From NCBI RefSeq assembly GCF_002591915.1, contig NZ_NIHB01000002.1, positions 380,133-444,132 on the forward strand: a stretch of DNA of 64,000 bases, written 5' to 3'. The DNA is from Marinicella litoralis. Its GTDB lineage: Bacteria; Pseudomonadota; Gammaproteobacteria; Xanthomonadales; Marinicellaceae. The translations under genes were made by a program, and so were the position numbers. The first letter of the stretch is position 1. The number at the start of each line of letters is the position of its first letter. The notes beneath the pieces were generated by a model, which saw nothing but the letters and a program-made list of their open reading frames with translations, searched no databases and had not been told where the DNA came from. Positions 27,642 to 36,984 of this stretch are shown piece after piece.

Positions 27642-27697
27642 GTTGTTATGGGCTGGCTATTCTATTCGTTGTTGCTGATTTCTGCAAACACGACAGC
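27587..27697. repeat. Direct repeat copy B (partial tRNA-Arg plus gene end)
   Basis: Second copy of the 111-base repeat. It contains the truncated tRNA and the last twelve or so codons of the TolB-like gene (ending AEISNNE), which are therefore duplicated beyond the gene near the intact tRNA. Confidence 0.88.
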
Positions 27698-28567
27698 AAT
27701 TTTATTGCTGCTGGGATTGGTGGTGACTCGACTGATTTGATGTAATTTAGGGTCGTTGAATTCATGGGCAATGAACCACCTTTTCTGATCCAAACTGACA
27801 TATAAAGTGTTGTCTCGACCGGCCCAAAATCGTCCTTGGGTGTCCAAAGTAAAGTCTTCTACTCCAACAGGTAATCCCATCACATCAACCACTGCTGCTT
27901 TCGAAGTTCTCGATTTAATTCGCCATGGCTGGGTGTTTTTATCTACATAGTAAATACTTTGGTTGCTGGCATCAGTGATGAATGAACGTCCCACATTTTC
28001 TGCCAATTTCTCAGCCTCTAAATCAGCGCCTTGAATATACAAATCGCCACCGTTGTTGTCATTTAACATAAAACTCCAAACCACTTTTCCTTGGGTCCAA
28101 TTAAAATAACCGACTTGTTTTAGATCACTGTATCGCTTGGCTTCTTCATTTTTCTGTAACAACACCAAGTATTGATCGCCATTGGCGTCGACTTGAACCA
28201 CACTGATGCCATTGGCTTCTGGCATGGGTGTTGGTGAGTACTCGCTTTCCGCCGTGGCAATATAAACAGTGGTTTTGCCGGTGGTAACGTCGTATTGATT
28301 GATGTCCATTTGACCACTGGAATCGTCGAAATGCGTATAGTAAATCAATGCGCCATCGTTGGAAAATCGAGGTTGTGAATCATAACCCGGTGAATGGGTG
28401 ATGTTAATCCCATTTGAAAGGGTAACCGCACCACTGTCATTGACTTTATAATCGAACAATAAAATTTCACTGCCTGGTGGTGTCGGCGCAGTTACTGGCT
28501 CAACCAATTTTGATTCTTCAGCAAATATTTGAAAACTCAATAAACTCAGCAAGACTATTTTTTTCAT
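27662..28567 (-). CDS. Exported TolB/WD40-like beta-propeller protein
   Basis: A 301-residue exported protein with signal peptide MKKIVLLSLLSFQIFA. Repeated segments such as SQPRFSNDGALIYYTHFD, then STYSPTP-like and TLDTQGRFWAGRDNTLYVS resemble propeller blades of the TolB type (PRFSxDGxxIYY). The start at 28567 overlaps the crcB stop in an ATGA junction; an upstream frame to 28603 would lie inside crcB. Function is unknown; the operon context (lolA-rarA-crcB) does not suggest a specific role. Its 3' end is part of the tRNA-associated repeat. Confidence 0.75.
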   Translation of the reverse strand: MKKIVLLSLLSFQIFAEESKLVEPVTAPTPPGSEILLFDYKVNDSGAVTLSNGINITHSPGYDSQPRFSNDGALIYYTHFDDSSGQMDINQYDVTTGKTTVYIATAESEYSPTPMPEANGISVVQVDANGDQYLVLLQKNEEAKRYSDLKQVGYFNWTQGKVVWSFMLNDNNGGDLYIQGADLEAEKLAENVGRSFITDASNQSIYYVDKNTQPWRIKSRTSKAAVVDVMGLPVGVEDFTLDTQGRFWAGRDNTLYVSLDQKRWFIAHEFNDPKLHQISRVTTNPSSNKIAVVFAEISNNE

Positions 28568-28929
28568 GATTTTACTCCCAACCAAAATGCAAAAAAACAA
28601 CAAACCGTCGTCACCAAAGTATAAGCAATGGCTTTAAATAGCTGATCATTTTGGATCATAAGCACGGTTTCCATAGAGAAAGTAGACCACGTGGTCAATG
28701 CACCCAACAAACCCACAGTGATGAACAAGCGCAATGCTTCATTGATGGCTGCTTGTTGATTGAAGTAATCAAAAGCCATTCCCATCAGAAAACAACCCAC
28801 CACATTCACCATCAGGGTGGCCCAAAACAAAGGCACGTGCAATGCATGTAGGGCCAGTTGATTGATGCCAAATCGAACCGAGGCCCCTAAAGCACCGCCT
28901 ATGGCAACCGCGATGATTGAATTGATCAT
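28564..28929 (-). CDS. crcB: Fluoride channel CrcB (Fluc)
   Basis: A 121-residue membrane protein with four transmembrane helices, the size of Fluc/CrcB fluoride exporters that work as dual-topology dimers. Typical segments are GGALGASVRFGINQ near the start, TLMVNVVGCFLMG, and GLLGALTTWSTFSME, where the central TTxST motif lines the sodium site and pore. It overlaps rarA by four bases upstream and the TolB-like gene by four downstream, so it is cotranscribed rather than controlled by its own fluoride riboswitch. Confidence 0.93.
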   Translation of the reverse strand: MINSIIAVAIGGALGASVRFGINQLALHALHVPLFWATLMVNVVGCFLMGMAFDYFNQQAAINEALRLFITVGLLGALTTWSTFSMETVLMIQNDQLFKAIAYTLVTTVCCFFAFWLGVKS

Positions 28930-30224
28930 TGTGGCTTTTTATTCATATGTTGTGACCTCTGGTTTCTGATGTGGTTTAACTTTTCAGCAATTTTAGCTTC
29001 TAAACCCACATTTTTAGGTAAATAGTATACCTGTTCATTGATACCATCTGGAAATCCTGATTGGCCCAAATCAATGCCACCTTCGACATCATGGTCATAT
29101 TGATAACCAGCACCAAAGCCCTGCTGCTTCATCAATGATGTCGGCGCATTACGCAAATGCATTGGCACCGGTTGAGTGCCAAACTGTAGCACATCAGCCT
29201 GTGCAGCTTTGAATGCAGTATAAATGGCGTTACTCTTGGCGCAACAGGCTAAATAAGCCACAGCTTGTGCCAACAACAGGTCACCTTCCGGAGAACCCAA
29301 TCGCTCATAAGCTTGCCAAGCATTGAGACAGATACTCAAGGCCCTGGGATCAGCAATGCCTATGTCCTCACTGGCCATCCGTACAACCCTTCTGGCGATG
29401 TAGTTGGGATCACACCCGCCGTCTAACATGCGGGCCAACCAATACAAGGCCGCATCAGGATTTGAGCTTCTGACACATTTGTGCAAGGCTGAAATTTGTT
29501 CATAAAATTCATCGCCCCCACGATCAAAGCGTCTGGTTTGACCGGAAGTCACCAATTCAATGTCTTGGTCTTTAACCACATCATCGCTGATGCAATCCAG
29601 CAGAATTTCAAACAATCCCAATAATTTCCTGCCATCACCATCTGCGGCCCTGACCAAGGTCAATAATTGCTTGTCACTGATGGTTATATCTAACTTGAGC
29701 GCACTTTGCGTTTGCTGCAATAAATGCAACAAATCATCTTCACTTAAACTTTTTAAAATATAGACTTTTAACCGCGATAACAAAGCATTGTTTAAGGCAA
29801 AAGAAGGATTTTCAGTGGTCGCACCGATCAGAGTAATCAGGCCACTTTCCAGGTGTGGCAAAAAAGCGTCTTGTTGTGATTTATTGAAACGGTGGATTTC
29901 ATCAACAAACAGCACTGTTCTTTTGGGCAATGCTTGCTTGGCTTGATTGATGGCATCTCTGATGTCTTTGACCCCAGAAAGCACCGCCGATAAATTAATC
30001 AGCTGTGCATTCATCGCTTGACTGATTATTCTGGCCAAAGTGGTTTTACCGGTTCCTGGCGGACCCCAAAAGACCATTGAATGGATGGTTTTATTTTTCA
30101 GCATCAAAGCCAGGGGTTTGCCATCAGCAACCAGGTGTTGTTGCCCTACGATTTCTGCCAATCGACTGGGTCTGAGTCGATCTGCCAGCGGCTGATTGGC
30201 ACTGTCAATTATTTCCTCAAACAA
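28926..30224 (-). CDS. rarA: Replication-associated recombination protein RarA (MgsA)
   Basis: A 432-residue AAA+ ATPase related to clamp loaders and eukaryotic WRNIP1. Walker A is GPPGTGKTT, Walker B is VLFVDEIHRFNKSQQD, sensor 1 is IGATTENPSF, and the C-terminal tetramerisation domain includes LARMLDGGCDPNYIARRVVR. It acts at stalled replication forks. The order lolA-rarA is conserved with E. coli; the gap to lolA is three bases. Confidence 0.95.
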   Translation of the reverse strand: MFEEIIDSANQPLADRLRPSRLAEIVGQQHLVADGKPLALMLKNKTIHSMVFWGPPGTGKTTLARIISQAMNAQLINLSAVLSGVKDIRDAINQAKQALPKRTVLFVDEIHRFNKSQQDAFLPHLESGLITLIGATTENPSFALNNALLSRLKVYILKSLSEDDLLHLLQQTQSALKLDITISDKQLLTLVRAADGDGRKLLGLFEILLDCISDDVVKDQDIELVTSGQTRRFDRGGDEFYEQISALHKCVRSSNPDAALYWLARMLDGGCDPNYIARRVVRMASEDIGIADPRALSICLNAWQAYERLGSPEGDLLLAQAVAYLACCAKSNAIYTAFKAAQADVLQFGTQPVPMHLRNAPTSLMKQQGFGAGYQYDHDVEGGIDLGQSGFPDGINEQVYYLPKNVGLEAKIAEKLNHIRNQRSQHMNKKPQ

Positions 30225-30227
30225 GAC

Positions 30228-30899
30228 TCATTCACCGATGGCTTGGATCACATCAACACCTTCTGGTGGAGTGAATTGAAACAACTGTTGGTCTAAATCT
30301 GGGTTTTTCTCAATTTGTGCAAATTCAAACACCATAATTTGGTCATAAGTATTGAATACCTTGATGGTCGATATGGCATTATTTTCAACCGCCAACCAGA
30401 CATATTTCACATCTTCAGACTCTTCTCGCGGGGTCAAACTGATCCAGTCTATCTGCTTATCAGTGGTCACATACCTGATGTCATAATGCTGTTGCGACAA
30501 TTCATCATTGATGATGACGTAAATTGGATTCAAATTATTGTTTTGTTGTTTAACCGTCACTTGCTCCAGATCTTCGTCATAAACCCATACCTGAGAACCA
30601 TCTGCAACAATCAATTGTTCTATCGGGTCAACGTACTGCCAGCGGAATTGACTGGGTGTTGCCATCCAAACAGTGCCTGAGTTGATGTCCACTTTTTTAT
30701 TGCTTTGCGTTAATTCATATTGGGTAAATTCTGCCTTCAAGGTGGATAAATCGGCCCTGACTGCTGCCAACACCACCATGGGATCTTTTGCACCTGCCAC
30801 CAAAGGTGGTTGGGTGACTTCTTCAGCGCTGGTATCTGCAACAGCTGATAAAGGCAACGAGGCCACGAAAAGCAACAACACTGGTATCAATATTTTCAT
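30228..30899 (-). CDS. lolA: Outer-membrane lipoprotein carrier LolA
   Basis: A 223-residue periplasmic chaperone that ferries lipoproteins from LolCDE to LolB. The signal peptide is MKILIPVLLLFVASLPLSAVA. The mature part has the Lol fold pattern: AEFTQYELTQSNKKVDINSGTVWMATPSQFRWQ-like strands (written here as a descriptive span at about residues 60-92), ADGSQVWVYDEDLEQVTV, and the C-terminal PEGVDVI that is conserved in LolA. It is slightly longer than usual because of a polar insert after the signal. A start at 30902 is equally possible. In relatives lolA follows ftsK directly; here the surface-protein block intervenes. Confidence 0.92.
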   Translation of the reverse strand: MKILIPVLLLFVASLPLSAVADTSAEEVTQPPLVAGAKDPMVVLAAVRADLSTLKAEFTQYELTQSNKKVDINSGTVWMATPSQFRWQYVDPIEQLIVADGSQVWVYDEDLEQVTVKQQNNNLNPIYVIINDELSQQHYDIRYVTTDKQIDWISLTPREESEDVKYVWLAVENNAISTIKVFNTYDQIMVFEFAQIEKNPDLDQQLFQFTPPEGVDVIQAIGE

Positions 30900-31116
30900 C
30901 ATTAATTTCAAGTTAAAATGACATTTTAACCAATCAAGCTGAACTTGCGCTAAATAATTTAGTTGATTCATTTCATATCAGCCCATGTTTCTCTGTTTGA
31001 CTCAATAACAATTTAATTAGGTGCGTCATTCTTGTCAATATTTCAAATATTTCTTGCTCAATTTAAATCAGTTTTTAAGTATCGATGTCACTGAATTTAA
31101 AACATTTATTATTTAA

Positions 31117-31145
31117 TTGACATTGTTTTACAAATCAATTATCTT
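31117..31145 (+). promoter_or_regulatory. Promoter of the giant surface protein gene
   Basis: A perfect -35 TTGACA (31117-31122), a 17-base spacer and a -10 TATCTT (31140-31145, four of six consensus bases). This would start transcription near 31152, giving a leader of about 88 bases. Confidence 0.62.
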
Positions 31146-31153
31146 AATTGATT
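31133..31153. promoter_or_regulatory. Operator-like inverted repeat over the -10
   Basis: A perfect palindrome with nine-base arms AATCAATTA and TAATTGATT around TCT. It covers the -10 hexamer of the surface-gene promoter. Its size and position fit a dimeric repressor site; it has no GC and no T run that would make it a terminator. The regulator is unknown. Confidence 0.55.
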
Positions 31154-31239
31154 AAGGGGTGGAAAATAGTTGAATCATTAGGGCGTTAAGTTCACCAGTT
31201 TCTCACTGTCAGTCAAAATTATTAGTTTAAGGGTTTAAT

Positions 31240-34200
31240 ATGTCTTATCGTTCAACTGCTTTGGTGTGTTTCGGATTGTTGCTGTTCTCTGTCATTTCTC
31301 AAGCACAAAACAGGTTTTATCATGTGTACGTTGACAATGATGCCAATGCTGCTACCGGATGTGTGGTTAATTTACCAGATTTTTCCAGCACCATAGAGGG
31401 CGTACAGTCCAGATTAACAATCACCACCGACAGTGCCTTGCCACCCAACATCGTTTCAACCCAAATTCATCAATGCGATGGTCTAAATTTCAATGCAGGC
31501 ACTGCAAGCGCAGCGGCAGCCCTTGGCCTGAATACCGGTGATGCCGGCGCTGATGTCTTTGAAGCAGCCATCAGCACATTGGATTTAAGCATCCATGCCT
31601 CTGGCAATGCCCTGTTCTATTTTGTGACCGAATCTGACACTGCCGGTGACGTTGTTTTGAATCATGCCAATGGCGGTCCGATAATCTTGGGTTTTGTGTT
31701 TCCAGTACCTGCTATGGGCTTATTGGCATTGACTGTATTGTTACTGATTTTATTGATAACGGTCAGAAGAAGTTTATCCAGAAACATCACCATCAGCATG
31801 GTATTAATCTGCGTATCAACATGGGTTTGGGCCATGAACATCATCATTGATGGTCAAACCACTGATTGGAACGGCATCAATCCTGCCAATACCGACCCCA
31901 TCAATGACACCTCAGCACCCGGCAGCTATGCAGATTTAACGGCTGTATTTTTGACCAAATCATCTGATGATGTATTTATAAGAATGGATGTGCTTGATGT
32001 TGAAAACCAAGCGCCCATTGCCAATGCCAGCAGTGACACTACGCTTGAAGACAATGCAGTCACCATCACTGTGACCGGTTCTGACCCCGAAGGTTCGCCC
32101 ATCACTTTTTCCGTTGACACAGCGCCTGCCAATGGCTCACTCGGCACATTCACTGTTGTAAACAACACCTCTTCAACTATTCAATATACCCCGGACCCAG
32201 ATTTTAACGGGTCTGACAGCTTCACCTTTGTCGCTAACGATGGTCAAATCAATTCAGCACCAGCCACCGCTGCTGTCACGATCACGCCAGTTAACGACAT
32301 GCCCAGCTTTACCGATGGTGGTGATATCACTGTTGATGAAAACAGCGGTATTTACAACAACACTTGGGCCACTGACATCTTGGCTGGCCCAGCCAACGAA
32401 AGCGCTCAAATCCTCACATTCAATATCGTGAATGTGACCAATGCAGGCTTATTTTCGACGCCTCCAACTGTCGATGCAAACTCAGGCAATTTGAGTTTTA
32501 CCCCAACTACAGATGTTTTTGGGACCTCAACAGTCACTATCAATTTGATGGATGATGGCCTCACTGCCAATGGAGGCATAGATACATCAGCCAACATCAC
32601 TTTTGACATCGTTGTTGAAGAAGTGAATGATGCGCCTGTACTGGCCAACATTCCTGATCAAACGGTTGACGAGCTTACCTTGTTGTCGTTCACAGCCACT
32701 GCCACTGATGCCAACGTACCGGCTCAGAACTTGACTTTCAGTTTGGGTGGTACAGTCCCTGCTGGTGCGGCCATCACGACTGGTGGCGACTTCAGCTGGA
32801 CCCCCACAGAAGAACAAGGGAGCACAGGCACTTTTAGCTTTGATGTCATTGTGACTGATGATGGCACCAATCCAGATGACTTAAGTGATTCTCAATCCAT
32901 CAACGTCACTGTCAACAAGGTCAATTCAGCACCTGTGCTTACGGCCATTGGACCACAGACAGTAGATGAACTGAATAATTTGTCATTCAATGCCGCTGCG
33001 AATGATACTGATTTACCGGCCCAGAACTTAAGCTTCACCTTATCTGGAACGGTGCCAAGTGGCGCAACCATATCAAATACAGGTGCATTCAATTGGACGC
33101 CTACGGAAGCCCAAGGTGGCAATGCCTATACTTTTGATGTAGTGGTAACTGACGATGGTGTCAATCCACCAAACTTATTCGATTCAGAAACCATCAATGT
33201 GACTGTGAACGAAGTCAATTCGCCACCAGTTTTGAATCCAATCGGCAACACCACCTTCGATGAAGAAACCCTGCTCAGTTTCAATGCCATGGCAGTTGAC
33301 ACAGATAACCCAGCACAAACACTGACATTCACCTTAGCGGGTGCTGTGCCAACTGGTGCGGTCATTACGACTGGTGGCGCATTCAGTTGGACACCCACTG
33401 AAGCCCAAGGGCCTGGCGTCTATTCATTCAATGTAGTAGTTACAGACAATGGCAGCAACCCTAATAACCTGAGTGATTTTGAAACCATTAGCCTAACGGT
33501 CAACGAAGTCAATGTAGCGCCAGTGGCGAACGCACAAACAACCACAACAGATGATGAAACACCGCTGACCATTACCTTAACCGGCAGTGACGCTGAAGGC
33601 AGCTCATTGACCTTTTCTATTGCTACTTCACCGGCCACTGGCTCCTTAGGTACAATCACTCAATTGACGACGACTTCAGCTTCGGTGACCTATACGCCGG
33701 GTGCTGTGGGCAACAATGACTTTACCTTTACAGTATTTGACGGTGAACTGAACAGCAGTCCAGCAACAGTCAGCCTGAATGTCACCAGTTCAAACTTACC
33801 GCCTGTTGCCTCTGATGATTCTTATGATGTCACTGGTAATGTTGGGCTCACTGTGCCTGTTGCTGCTGGTGTGGTATCCAACGACAATGATCCTGATCTA
33901 GATACATTGACTGTCACTGCGTTTGATGCAAGCAGTGCTCAAGGCGGCGCAGTGAGTGTCAATGCCAACGGCAGCTTCACTTACAGCCCTCCGGTGGGTT
34001 ATACCGGTGCTGACAGTTTTGCTTATACCATGTCAGATGGCGAATTCAGTGATTCTGCCACTGTCAGTTTAACCATCAGTGACAGGCTGTGGTTTGTCGA
34101 TAACAGCGCAGGTGCTGCTGGCAATGGTACCTTGACCAACCCATTCAGCACCCTGGCTGAGTTCGATACAGTCAACGGCAATGCCGGCATTGCCAACCCA

Positions 34201-36912
34201 GCTGCTGGTGAATGTGTGTTCTTGAATGAAACAGGCAGTGGTAACTACGTCGGTCCGGTCACTTTGTTGCCCGGTCAATCCATGATTGGCAAAGCCTCCT
34301 CAGTCTCAGCACCAGCACTTTGTGGCATCACTTTGGCAACACACAGTACGCCATTACCAGCCATTAACGGCACTGCACCTACTGTCACAAGTGCAAGCAT
34401 CGGCATCAATTTAGCAGCAGACAATACATTGCGAGGATTTGATGTTGGCGACACCACAGATACTGACCTCAATGCCTCAGTCAATGTAGGCACGCTAGCC
34501 ATTTCAGAAATGTCCTTGTTAGGCAATGGCCGCGCATTGAACCTGGCTGCAGGTGGTACTTTAAATGTAGCGCTTGATCAACTGATATCGTTCAATGGCA
34601 CCAATGGCATCAATTTATCTAATGTGGGTGGCGTATTTACCGTGGCCAATGGCACGACCATTGACGCAAGCGCAACCAATGGAATTTATATCCTAAACTT
34701 GGCACCAGGAGCTGTCTATAATTTTGGCAACACCAATGTAACCAATAGTGGCTTTAATGGCATCCAAATTTATGCCGATGCAGGCTCCAATGTGATTTTT
34801 AATCAACTGAACATCAGCAACCCAACTAACTTTGCTTATTTTCAATTTGGTGGTGAACTGAATACATCATCTGGCAGCATCAATGCGCCCAACTCTACGG
34901 CCTTTGATCTAGAAAATGCTATTGCCAATGTGAATTTGACTACCGTTTCAGGCAACAACAACAGTGGTTCAGGAATCAAACTTGACAACAATACTGGCAC
35001 CATCAATTTAGGCAACGGTGCTGTTACAAGCACCGGTTCAGGCATTGTTTTTGATGTGGGTGGTGCTGCCAATGCTTCTGGCGGATCAGCAATCATCACT
35101 TACAATGGGGATATCACCAGTACAGGAACTGGACGATCTGTTCAGATTGAAGAATTGACAGGCGGCAGCATCACACTGAACGGCACCATCACAGAATCCT
35201 CCAATGGTATCCGTATCCAAGGTATCAACAACGGTGCAGCAGCCAGCGTTAACTTTGCAGGCAATGTGACAGCCAATACGATAACCAACACGGCGATTGA
35301 TTTGGGGTCAGCAGTGGGCAACACCAATGGCACCATCAATTTTACCGGTGTACTTGATATTGACACCACATCCGGCAATGGATTCAATGCATTGAATGGT
35401 GGTACTGTGAATGTCAGCGGATCATCTAACACCATTAACACCACCACAGGTACAGCCATCAATATTCAAAATACCAATATTGGCGCTTCCAATCTGGTTT
35501 TCCTCAGTGTATCAGCTGGTACGACAACAAATTCAGCAGGTGCTGGAATCAATCTCAATACCACTGGAACATCAGGTGGGCTGATGATTACTGGAACAGG
35601 AACCACAGCAGGTTCTGGCGGAACCATCCGCAACAAGTCCGGAGCCAATGGAAACAATTCTGAGGGCATTGGTATAACTTTGAACAACACATCCAATGTA
35701 CAATTATCCAACATGCAATTGAATGATTTTGACAACTTTGCCGTTCGAGGAATCAGTGTCAACGGCTTTACCATGACAGACTCTATAGTCAGCGGAATCA
35801 GCGGTAACAGCAGTGCTGTTGATGAAGCTGCCATTAAATTCACCAATTTAACAGGTACCTCTGTCTTTGCTGGCAATAACATTTCAGGCGGCTTTGAAGA
35901 TCAGGTAAACATCATCAACGACACAGGCATTGCCAATATCAGTGTTGTTGACAGTGCCAATGATGCTGCTGTCATCGGTTTAGATGCGGTGCCAACCAGT
36001 AACAATGGGAACGACGGTTTGTTGGTTGAATCTCAAGGTGCTGCCATGGTCACACTGACAGTGGCAGGTGTTGAATTCGCTGGCGCCAGGGGTGATATGC
36101 TGCAGACCAATGCCATAAACACTTCCAATCAAACCATTTTAGCCCAAAGCAATTTCTTTAATAACACCCACCCCAACATCGTTTCAGGCGGTGGTGGCAT
36201 CACAGTATCAGGTGGTGGAGCGACCAGTGGTTTTACCCAAGGCTATGATGTTGAGGATTCCAACTTTTCAGGTGCTGTAGGTAATGCGGTGACGGTTAAT
36301 TATGTTTCTGGAAGCGGAACCATCAGTGGCGCCTTAAGTCGCAATAATGTGGGACTCAATGACGTGGCTGGATCTGGCTCAATTGAAGCCAGTGGAATCA
36401 GTGTTGGCGCCTCACAAATGACCCAGCACAACACCACTTTAGACCTCAACATCATTCGTGGCATCAATGGATATAGCGGCATTGATACAATTGCCAACAC
36501 TGATGTTAATTTCAATGCCACCATAACCAATAATACAGTGGAACAATTAGCTGGATTCGCATTTGCTGCGATGACTAATTTAGTTGGTGGAGTTGGCACC
36601 GAAACCGGCACCGCCTGTTTGGATGTCAGGAACAACACTTTTGATGCCAGTGCTTCACCTTTTGCCGGTAATGCGGTGTTCAAAGATCAAATCAGTGGCT
36701 CCGCCAATTATAATTTACCTGGGTATAGTGGCTCAGCAAGTGGCGAGTTTGCCATTGCCTGTGCAGCAGGAACAGCCAGCGTTGATACCGGTCTCCACCA
36801 TATGGGTAACGGGAACACCATGATTAATGGAGCATTCTCAACATATCCAACCGGGGTAGACGCTTCTGCAGTTTGTGGAAAAACTGGTATAGGTACATCT
36901 TGTCCGCCATAA
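31240..36912 (+). CDS. Giant secreted Ig/cadherin-repeat and beta-helix protein
   Basis: A 1890-residue surface protein. A signal peptide (residues 1-22) leads into a small domain (24-150). Then comes a sorting-signal-like stretch at 155-178: PVPAMG, a hydrophobic helix and an RR pair. A second hydrophobic segment ending WVWA (to about 198) follows, like a second signal peptide. Next are about seven cadherin/Ig-like modules starting near residues 257, 351, 462, 561, 658, 755 and 853, with repeated VN..APVL and EAQG motifs. From about 950 to the end is a long Gly/Asn/Thr-rich right-handed beta-helix, beginning LWFVDNSAGAAGNGT. There is no clear C-terminal anchor; the last residues hold two cysteines. 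It is probably an adhesin or matrix component and lies 72 bases before the tail-collar genes. Confidence 0.85.
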   Translation: MSYRSTALVCFGLLLFSVISQAQNRFYHVYVDNDANAATGCVVNLPDFSSTIEGVQSRLTITTDSALPPNIVSTQIHQCDGLNFNAGTASAAAALGLNTGDAGADVFEAAISTLDLSIHASGNALFYFVTESDTAGDVVLNHANGGPIILGFVFPVPAMGLLALTVLLLILLITVRRSLSRNITISMVLICVSTWVWAMNIIIDGQTTDWNGINPANTDPINDTSAPGSYADLTAVFLTKSSDDVFIRMDVLDVENQAPIANASSDTTLEDNAVTITVTGSDPEGSPITFSVDTAPANGSLGTFTVVNNTSSTIQYTPDPDFNGSDSFTFVANDGQINSAPATAAVTITPVNDMPSFTDGGDITVDENSGIYNNTWATDILAGPANESAQILTFNIVNVTNAGLFSTPPTVDANSGNLSFTPTTDVFGTSTVTINLMDDGLTANGGIDTSANITFDIVVEEVNDAPVLANIPDQTVDELTLLSFTATATDANVPAQNLTFSLGGTVPAGAAITTGGDFSWTPTEEQGSTGTFSFDVIVTDDGTNPDDLSDSQSINVTVNKVNSAPVLTAIGPQTVDELNNLSFNAAANDTDLPAQNLSFTLSGTVPSGATISNTGAFNWTPTEAQGGNAYTFDVVVTDDGVNPPNLFDSETINVTVNEVNSPPVLNPIGNTTFDEETLLSFNAMAVDTDNPAQTLTFTLAGAVPTGAVITTGGAFSWTPTEAQGPGVYSFNVVVTDNGSNPNNLSDFETISLTVNEVNVAPVANAQTTTTDDETPLTITLTGSDAEGSSLTFSIATSPATGSLGTITQLTTTSASVTYTPGAVGNNDFTFTVFDGELNSSPATVSLNVTSSNLPPVASDDSYDVTGNVGLTVPVAAGVVSNDNDPDLDTLTVTAFDASSAQGGAVSVNANGSFTYSPPVGYTGADSFAYTMSDGEFSDSATVSLTISDRLWFVDNSAGAAGNGTLTNPFSTLAEFDTVNGNAGIANPAAGECVFLNETGSGNYVGPVTLLPGQSMIGKASSVSAPALCGITLATHSTPLPAINGTAPTVTSASIGINLAADNTLRGFDVGDTTDTDLNASVNVGTLAISEMSLLGNGRALNLAAGGTLNVALDQLISFNGTNGINLSNVGGVFTVANGTTIDASATNGIYILNLAPGAVYNFGNTNVTNSGFNGIQIYADAGSNVIFNQLNISNPTNFAYFQFGGELNTSSGSINAPNSTAFDLENAIANVNLTTVSGNNNSGSGIKLDNNTGTINLGNGAVTSTGSGIVFDVGGAANASGGSAIITYNGDITSTGTGRSVQIEELTGGSITLNGTITESSNGIRIQGINNGAAASVNFAGNVTANTITNTAIDLGSAVGNTNGTINFTGVLDIDTTSGNGFNALNGGTVNVSGSSNTINTTTGTAINIQNTNIGASNLVFLSVSAGTTTNSAGAGINLNTTGTSGGLMITGTGTTAGSGGTIRNKSGANGNNSEGIGITLNNTSNVQLSNMQLNDFDNFAVRGISVNGFTMTDSIVSGISGNSSAVDEAAIKFTNLTGTSVFAGNNISGGFEDQVNIINDTGIANISVVDSANDAAVIGLDAVPTSNNGNDGLLVESQGAAMVTLTVAGVEFAGARGDMLQTNAINTSNQTILAQSNFFNNTHPNIVSGGGGITVSGGGATSGFTQGYDVEDSNFSGAVGNAVTVNYVSGSGTISGALSRNNVGLNDVAGSGSIEASGISVGASQMTQHNTTLDLNIIRGINGYSGIDTIANTDVNFNATITNNTVEQLAGFAFAAMTNLVGGVGTETGTACLDVRNNTFDASASPFAGNAVFKDQISGSANYNLPGYSGSASGEFAIACAAGTASVDTGLHHMGNGNTMINGAFSTYPTGVDASAVCGKTGIGTSCPP

Positions 36913-36984
36913 CATGTAACATTGTGTCACTAATGAATGTTTTTTATAGTATAATTATATAGGTATATCAATAGGGGAAATATC

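Larger units (their letters stand above)
30903..31239 (+). promoter_or_regulatory. Divergent control region between lolA and the giant surface gene
   Basis: About 337 AT-rich bases with no credible coding frame. On the plus strand it holds the promoter and palindrome described separately and an AAGGG ribosome-binding site (31229-31233) before the ATG at 31240. The lolA-rarA-crcB operon must start its own transcription from the other side, but I see no convincing minus-strand promoter. Confidence 0.5.

Noticed and set aside
28930-30240. Fluoride riboswitch for crcB
   Set aside because: The crcB start overlaps rarA, so there is no room for a leader, and no fluoride motif is seen before the operon's first gene.
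35466-35882. Antisense frames within the giant surface gene
   Set aside because: They are hydrophobic shadows of Asn/Gly/Thr-rich repeats; the sense strand shows signal peptide, modules and ribosome-binding site.
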